Assembly (NCBI RefSeq): GCF_025150245.1
Contig: NZ_CP102279.1
Coordinates: forward strand, 62,001 to 126,000
Length of the DNA stretch: 64,000 nucleotides
Origin: Dorea formicigenerans
Lineage (GTDB): Bacteria > Bacillota > Clostridia > Lachnospirales > Lachnospiraceae
Reading direction: 5' to 3'
A program made the translations under genes and the position numbers. Shown here in pieces: positions 59,204 to 64,000 of the stretch. The notes under the pieces were generated by a model. It was not told the origin of the DNA. It did no database searches and was given only the letters and a program-made list of their open reading frames with translations. The first letter of the stretch is position 1. Each line of letters begins with the position of its first letter.

Positions 59204-60952
59204 ATGAAGATTTTACTTGTCGCGATCAATGCGAAATATATACATTCGAACCTTGCCGTGTATTGTCTGAAGACATATGCCGAAAAGAATATGCCGCAGG
59301 ATGTGAATGTTCAGATAGAACTGGCGGAATATACGATCAATCAGAACAGAGATGAGATTTTAAAAGATATTTATAGGAGACAGGCAGAGATGATCTGTTT
59401 TTCATGCTATATCTGGAATCTGGATTATGTGGAGTCGATGATTCGGGATGTGAAAAAAGTTATGAAAGATGTAATCATCTGGGCAGGGGGACCGGAGGTG
59501 TCCTATGACTCCCGGGAGACTTTGGGGAGGCTGCCGGAACTGACTGGTGTGATGAAAGGGGAAGGTGAGAAGACATTTGCAAAATTATGTAAAGTGTATG
59601 GGAAGCGTTCCGAAACATCAGAATTATCGCTGGAGCAGATAGACGGGATTACATTCCGATGTCCGGATGGGACGATCTGTGAGCGGCCGTGGCGTGTGCC
59701 AATGGATCTGAGTGAGGTTCCATTTGTCTATCACGATATGAAAAAGTTCGAGAACAAGATCATTTATTATGAGACGAGCCGGGGGTGTCCATTTTCATGC
59801 AGCTATTGTCTGTCTTCGATTGATAAGCGGCTTCGATTCCGGAGCCTGGATCTAGTGTTTAATGAACTGCAGTTTTTCCTGGATCATAAGGTTCCGCAGG
59901 TGAAGTTCGTGGATCGTACATTTAACTGTAAACATGACCATGCTATGGCAATCTGGAAATATATTCAGGAGCATGACAATGGAATCACGAATTTTCACTT
60001 TGAAGTTGCGGCGGATTTGCTGAATGATGAGGAAATCAGACTGATCCGGCAGATGCGTCCGGGACTGATCCAGCTGGAAATCGGGGTGCAGTCTACGAAT
60101 ACGGATACGATTCGGGAGATTCGAAGAACAATGAGGCTTGAGGAAGTCCGTGAGCATGTGGCAAGGATAAAAGAAAAGGGAAATATCCATCAACATCTGG
60201 ATCTGATCGCAGGACTTCCGTATGAAGACATAAAAAGCTTTCGAAAGTCATTTGATGATGTCTACAGCATGCGCCCGGACCAGTTACAGCTTGGTTTTCT
60301 GAAAGTGTTAAAAGGTTCGTATATGCAGGAGATGCAGCAGGAATATGAGCTGCGATATAAAGATGAGCCGCCGTATGAAGTACTTTCTACAAAATGGCTT
60401 CCATATTCAGATGTAATTGAGCTGAAAGGGATTGAAGAAATGGTGGAAATCTACTATAATAGTGGACAATTCACCCATGTAGTGGAAGCGTTGGTGAAAA
60501 ACTATGCATCTGCATATCAGATGTACCAAGATTTGTGGCAGTATTATGAAGAGCATGATTACATGGGGATTCAGCACCGAAGAAGCGCCCGGTATGAGAT
60601 CGTGCTGGATTTTGTGAAAGAAAAATATCCAGAGCAGGCAGACGTAATGCGGGAACTTCTGACTTATGATTATTATCTCAGGGAAAATGCGAAGAGCCGT
60701 CCGGAATTTGCAGGCGAAGATGCAACAGACAAGCGGTTTGTCAGAGCATTTTATGAAGAAGAGGAAAAAGAACGAAAGCATTTGCCGGGATATGAACAGT
60801 TTGATAGAAATCAGATGCGCAAGATGACGCACCTGGAATATTTCCCGCATATGGGGAAAATGTTACTTTTTGATTACAAGTTTCGAAATCCATTGAATCA
60901 GGAAGCGAGAACGTGTATGATAAAGAAAGATTCGTTGGAAAGAAGAGGATAG
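59204..60952 (+). CDS. B12-binding-domain radical SAM protein (DUF4080 type)
   Basis: 582 residues. Residues 1-140 are a cobalamin-binding-like Rossmann domain (LLVAINAKYIHSNLAVYCLK, IIWAGGPEVSYDSRE). The radical SAM site CPFSCSYC lies near residue 200 in ETSRGCPFSCSYCLSS, followed by a TIM barrel (KFVDRTFNCKHDHAMAIW, IQLEIGVQSTNTDTI, DLIAGLPYEDI). The C-terminal 180 residues match DUF4080. Related enzymes methylate or rearrange unreactive carbon; the substrate of this family is not known. A 34-residue membrane protein gene follows after three bases. Confidence 0.85.
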   Translation: MKILLVAINAKYIHSNLAVYCLKTYAEKNMPQDVNVQIELAEYTINQNRDEILKDIYRRQAEMICFSCYIWNLDYVESMIRDVKKVMKDVIIWAGGPEVSYDSRETLGRLPELTGVMKGEGEKTFAKLCKVYGKRSETSELSLEQIDGITFRCPDGTICERPWRVPMDLSEVPFVYHDMKKFENKIIYYETSRGCPFSCSYCLSSIDKRLRFRSLDLVFNELQFFLDHKVPQVKFVDRTFNCKHDHAMAIWKYIQEHDNGITNFHFEVAADLLNDEEIRLIRQMRPGLIQLEIGVQSTNTDTIREIRRTMRLEEVREHVARIKEKGNIHQHLDLIAGLPYEDIKSFRKSFDDVYSMRPDQLQLGFLKVLKGSYMQEMQQEYELRYKDEPPYEVLSTKWLPYSDVIELKGIEEMVEIYYNSGQFTHVVEALVKNYASAYQMYQDLWQYYEEHDYMGIQHRRSARYEIVLDFVKEKYPEQADVMRELLTYDYYLRENAKSRPEFAGEDATDKRFVRAFYEEEEKERKHLPGYEQFDRNQMRKMTHLEYFPHMGKMLLFDYKFRNPLNQEARTCMIKKDSLERRG

Positions 60953-60955
60953 AGA

Positions 60956-61060
60956 ATGAATTTCAATGATAAAAAGACAAGGAGAATCATTTCAATCGTA
61001 GTACTTGTTGTGATTGTCGCGATGGTGGCAACGATGATTATCCCTTATATGATGGCCTAG
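60956..61060 (+). CDS. 34-residue single-span membrane protein
   Basis: MNFNDKKTRRIIS at the start, then one hydrophobic helix (IVVLVVIVAMVATMIIPYMM) to the C-terminus. AAGAGG lies seven bases before the ATG. It is three bases after the radical SAM gene and 29 before the VanW gene, all on the same strand, so it is likely translated as part of that operon. Positively charged N-terminus suggests the C-terminus faces outward. No family is assigned. Confidence 0.6.
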   Translation: MNFNDKKTRRIISIVVLVVIVAMVATMIIPYMMA

Positions 61061-61089
61061 AATAAACCGGAAAGGATGCAGAAAATAAG

Positions 61090-62607
61090 ATGGCGCGAAG
61101 AAGACGCAGGAGAATGACCAGGAAACAGGCGAGAATGAGAAGACGCAGAATCAGGATTGCAGGATTTTGTCTTGCAGGCTGTATTCTGATACTTGGAATT
61201 GTCTGTGGCGCGTTTCATCACTATGTATCACAGTTTCCGGAGGATAAGATTGCAGAGAATATCTATGTCGGAACCGTAGATCTGTCCGGGCTTTCAAAAA
61301 AAGAGGCACTAGAGAAACTGGCCGGTCAGAAGAAAGCAGATCAGAAGCAGACGGTATCGTTGACTGTGGAAGGTCAGAAGGCAGAAGCGACACTTGAGGA
61401 ATGTGGATTTGATTACGCAGACGTGAAGGCGAATGTGAAGGCTGCCATGGACTATGGAAAAAGCGGCGGACTTTTTGGACGATATAAGAGTCTTCGTAAA
61501 CTATCTAAAGAAAAAGTTGTCCTGAGCCCGGAATATACATTGGATCAGAAAGCGACGGAGAACATTCTGGAAGAACGGGCAGTTCCATTTGCAAAGCACG
61601 CACAGAATGCGACCATTACGAAAAGTGGAAGCGGACTTCAGATTAACAAAGAGGAAATTGGCGAGACCGTAGATAAGAGTGGAACTATAAAAGCAATTAA
61701 GAAACATTTAAATGACTCCTGGGATCATGGATCATTCGCCATGGAGGCAAAGGTAAAAGAAGAACAGCCAAGTGTGACAGAGGCGGATCTGTCCACGATA
61801 CAGGATGAACTTGGCTCATTTTCTACAGATGCCGGAGGCGGAGAACGCTGGAAGAATCTGAAAAATGGTGTGGAGAAACTGAATGGTACAGTCGTGATGC
61901 CGGGAGAACAGATTTCGGTTCACGATGTAACAGCACCATATGATGAAGAACATGGATATGTGCAGGCAGGTTCTTATGAGAATGGTCAGGTCGTAGATAC
62001 ATATGGCGGTGGCATCTGTCAGGTTTCCACGACACTCTACAATGCAGTGCTATTCTCTGAATTGAAAGTCGTAAAACGGTATCCACATTCGATGCTGGTG
62101 TCCTATGTACCGCCGTCAAGAGATGCGGCAATTGCCGGTGACACGAAAGATTTTGTGTTTGAAAATAACTATGATACTCCGATTTACATTTTTGGAGAGA
62201 TTGATGACGATAATCAGCTTTGTTTTGCAATTTACGGAAAAGAGACAAGAGATAAGACAAGAAAGATTGAATTTGAGTCGGAAGAGGTATCGACAGAAGA
62301 GCCGGGAGTCAAGTATAAAGCAGATGCTGAACTGGCGCTTGGAGAGATGGAAGTGACCGGAAGTGCACATACGGGGAAAGAAGTAAAACTTTGGAAGATT
62401 GTCTATGAGAATGGTAAGCAGGTGAGCAAAGATGTCATTAACGAAAGTACTTACAGCAAAGCGGACAAAACCATTTCTGTAGGAATCAAGACAAAGAACA
62501 GCAGTGCGGCAGCGGTTGTGAAAGAAGCAGTCTCAACACAGGATAAAGTAAAGATACAGGCGGCGATTGGCGAGGCGAGTTCCATGGAATCTTCGTCTGA
62601 GCAGTAA
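61090..62607 (+). CDS. VanW/YoaR-type cell-envelope protein
   Basis: 505 residues. A very basic N-terminus (about 15 Arg in 24 residues) and one membrane span (FCLAGCILILGIVCGAF) place the rest outside. Residues 60-220 contain a peptidoglycan-binding-4-like repeat pair (VGTVDLSGLSKKEALEKLA); residues 225-370 are the VanW domain (VVMPGEQISVHDVTAPYDEEHGY-like, TYGGGICQVSTTLYNAVLFS, SMLVSYVPPSRDAAI); the end is G5-like. VanW is found with vancomycin resistance genes but is common in Clostridia without them; no van genes are here. Confidence 0.85.
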   Translation: MARRRRRRMTRKQARMRRRRIRIAGFCLAGCILILGIVCGAFHHYVSQFPEDKIAENIYVGTVDLSGLSKKEALEKLAGQKKADQKQTVSLTVEGQKAEATLEECGFDYADVKANVKAAMDYGKSGGLFGRYKSLRKLSKEKVVLSPEYTLDQKATENILEERAVPFAKHAQNATITKSGSGLQINKEEIGETVDKSGTIKAIKKHLNDSWDHGSFAMEAKVKEEQPSVTEADLSTIQDELGSFSTDAGGGERWKNLKNGVEKLNGTVVMPGEQISVHDVTAPYDEEHGYVQAGSYENGQVVDTYGGGICQVSTTLYNAVLFSELKVVKRYPHSMLVSYVPPSRDAAIAGDTKDFVFENNYDTPIYIFGEIDDDNQLCFAIYGKETRDKTRKIEFESEEVSTEEPGVKYKADAELALGEMEVTGSAHTGKEVKLWKIVYENGKQVSKDVINESTYSKADKTISVGIKTKNSSAAAVVKEAVSTQDKVKIQAAIGEASSMESSSEQ

Positions 62608-62721
62608 GAATGCCGGGAGGAATTTTCTGCCGGGTAAAAAGAACAGATTTGTTTTTTTTGAAAATCAGGAAATCAATGAGAAAATAAATGGAATAAAAGA
62701 CAGGAGGTGAACAGACAAGAT

Positions 62722-63591
62722 ATGAAGTTTGAGACAGAACATGGCTGTGTGGTCAGTGAGATGGCAACAGCTTACGGAAATTCAAAACAGATAGGAAGAT
62801 ATGCAATTGCGGCGGCAATGAATGAAGTGCTGACGCGGGCGGAACGGGTGGATCAGATGGAAATCAGAGTCTGTGCACCGCTGGAAGAAAAGAAAACGCA
62901 TCTTTATGATGTGAAAGCTGAAGCCGCGCGCTGCGCAAGAGAACACGGTCAGACGTTTTGGGAGCCGGAGATTATCCGCGCAGCCTGGGCAGCAGGTACA
63001 TTTGTACAGGTGAACGCTTTGGCGGCTGATGTAAAGCAGCAGGCGTGGAACAAGGAGACGATGCGAGCCGGTCAGGACATTGTCCTTACAAAATGGATTG
63101 GTCTGGAGGGAACTCTACGTATTCTGGATGAAAAAAGAAGAGAACTTGGAAAGCGTTTTTCCGGAACTTTTTTGCATCAGGTAGAGGAATTCCGAGAGAC
63201 CATCTTCGCAGAACGTGAAATCAGGGTTGCAAAAGCCGGAGGCGTATCTGTCATGCGCCAGGTTGGAGAAGGCGGTATCTTTGCCGCACTTTACAGACTG
63301 GCTAAGGAAGCTGATACCGGACTTGTAGTGGATCTCAAGGCAATGCCTGTGAGACAGGAAACAATCGAGATTTGTGAATATTATAAGCTCAATCCGTATC
63401 AGCTTGCTTCCACGGGAAACATATTAATGATATGTGATGACGGGGAAGCACTGGCAGATGCGCTTCGAAAAGAGGAGACAGAGGCGGCTGTGATCGGACG
63501 CCTTACGGATAATAATGACAAAATAATACAGAATGGGGAGGACATCCGCTATATCGACCGTCCTGCTCCGGACGAATTGATGAAGATATAG
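62722..63591 (+). CDS. AIR synthase-related (PurM/HypE/ThiL-fold) protein
   Basis: 289 residues from the ATG at 62722, 11 bases after AGGAGGTGA; a GTG at 62707 falls inside that site. The C-terminal part follows the PurM/HypE C-terminal fold (VSVMRQVGEGGIFAALYRLA, CEYYKLNPYQLASTGNILMI). The N-terminal ATP-binding half is only loosely recognisable (GQDIVLTKWIGLEGTLRIL). Similar stand-alone proteins are frequent in Clostridia next to an Lrp regulator, as here. The reaction is unknown. Confidence 0.7.
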   Translation: MKFETEHGCVVSEMATAYGNSKQIGRYAIAAAMNEVLTRAERVDQMEIRVCAPLEEKKTHLYDVKAEAARCAREHGQTFWEPEIIRAAWAAGTFVQVNALAADVKQQAWNKETMRAGQDIVLTKWIGLEGTLRILDEKRRELGKRFSGTFLHQVEEFRETIFAEREIRVAKAGGVSVMRQVGEGGIFAALYRLAKEADTGLVVDLKAMPVRQETIEICEYYKLNPYQLASTGNILMICDDGEALADALRKEETEAAVIGRLTDNNDKIIQNGEDIRYIDRPAPDELMKI

Positions 63592-63618
63592 CAGAATCCT
63601 CCAAAGTGGAGGTTTAAG

Positions 63619-64000
63619 ATGAACGAAATTCGTAGTGAGATATTAAAACATCTGGAAAAGAACAGCAAAGCTGATCTTGGGGAACTTGCAATTTTACTTG
63701 GGACAGACGAAATTTCTGTTGCAAATGAAATTGCAGACATGGAGAAAGAAGGGATTATCTGTGGTTACCATACACTGATCGACTGGGACAAAGCCGGAAG
63801 AGGTTTTGTGAATGCATTGATCGAAGTTCGCGTGACCCCGCAGAGAGAGCGTGGATTTGACCATATGGCTGACCGTATTGTGAACTATCCGGAAGTAACT
63901 GCAGTTTACCTGATTTCCGGATCTTATGATTACCTTGTCAGCATTGACGGAAAGACACTGATGGAAGTATCAAGATTCGTATCAGAGAAGTTATCGACTC
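63619..64000 (+). CDS. Lrp/AsnC-family transcriptional regulator (3' end outside window)
   Basis: 127 complete codons are visible. ATG follows GGAGG by six bases. Residues 1-55 are a winged helix (LKHLEKNSKADLGELAILLG, VANEIADMEKEGIICGYH); residues 60 onward form the RAM ligand domain (NALIEVRVTPQRERGFDHMA, VTAVYLISGSYDYLVSIDG). The family senses amino acids and often regulates an adjacent aminotransferase gene; the downstream gene is not in the window. Confidence 0.88.
   Translation, partial: MNEIRSEILKHLEKNSKADLGELAILLGTDEISVANEIADMEKEGIICGYHTLIDWDKAGRGFVNALIEVRVTPQRERGFDHMADRIVNYPEVTAVYLISGSYDYLVSIDGKTLMEVSRFVSEKLST

Noticed and set aside
61090-62607. Vancomycin resistance cluster suggested by the VanW protein
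   Set aside because: No vanA/B ligase, vanH, vanX or vanRS of that type is nearby; VanW/YoaR proteins are ordinary in Clostridia.

Overview
The window reads as a chromosomal segment of a spore-forming, low-to-moderate GC Firmicute, most likely a gut Lachnospiraceae (Dorea / Ruminococcus torques / Mediterraneibacter type). The evidence is the large Firmicute-type SRP RNA, spmA and spmB, a Spo0A C-terminal-domain protein, a T-box upstream of metG, diaminopimelate dehydrogenase, strong AGGAGG ribosome sites, and families typical of Lachnospiraceae (DUF4080 radical SAM, DUF6128, large YoaR/VanW proteins). Species assignment is inference from gene content; no database search was possible.

Layout. 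1-1157: end of an RCC1-repeat protein and a small anchored protein. 1150-8530: a decayed tandem array with one full and two truncated Rpn-type PD-(D/E)XK nuclease genes, two YcxB-like membrane proteins, two AgrC-like kinases and only one LytTR regulator. 8512-11225: spmA and spmB separated by a MATE exporter and transcribed in opposite directions. 11270-16868: a three-gene SMC/condensin operon of the Wadjet (JetABC / MksFEB) type with no JetD nuclease. 16896-18698: a DUF885 protein. 18868-28667: a molybdenum cofactor and molybdate uptake cluster (moaC, a MobA-like/ModE fusion, yqeB, a moeA-like gene, xdhC, moaA, a MOSC-MogA fusion, modABC) with no molybdoenzyme gene.

28762-45614: a lipoprotein, T-box-metG, ddh, tatD, ksgA, citrate synthase, a receiver-less Spo0A paralogue, an OmpR-type two-component pair with a very large kinase, an apparently leaderless methyltransferase gene, a large extracytoplasmic protein, and a 5'-truncated coiled-coil surface-protein fragment. 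45712-47111: queT behind a preQ1-I riboswitch, a candidate type I toxin-antitoxin locus and tRNA-Lys(CTT). 47444-51174: glgA, deoB and a HAD phosphatase. 51175-51945: a gene-free stretch with two mirror-image copies of a long palindromic element whose stem covaries. 51946-54088: aroF-aroB. 54383-64000: a repeat-rich HTH protein, dgt, a DUF6128 protein, tadA, SRP RNA, a radical SAM protein, a 34-residue membrane protein, a VanW protein, an AIR-synthase-like protein and the start of an Lrp/AsnC regulator.

The most unusual signals are: the paired covarying cruciform elements at 51328-51910; the toxin mRNA at 46601-46860 with Shine-Dalgarno sequestration, 5'-3' pairing and a convergent antisense promoter; the condensin operon without JetD; the nested deletions in the 1-8.5 kb array; and a family of GGGACGGGG palindromes at 11.2, 32.0, 40.4 and 59.1 kb that often lie against promoters.
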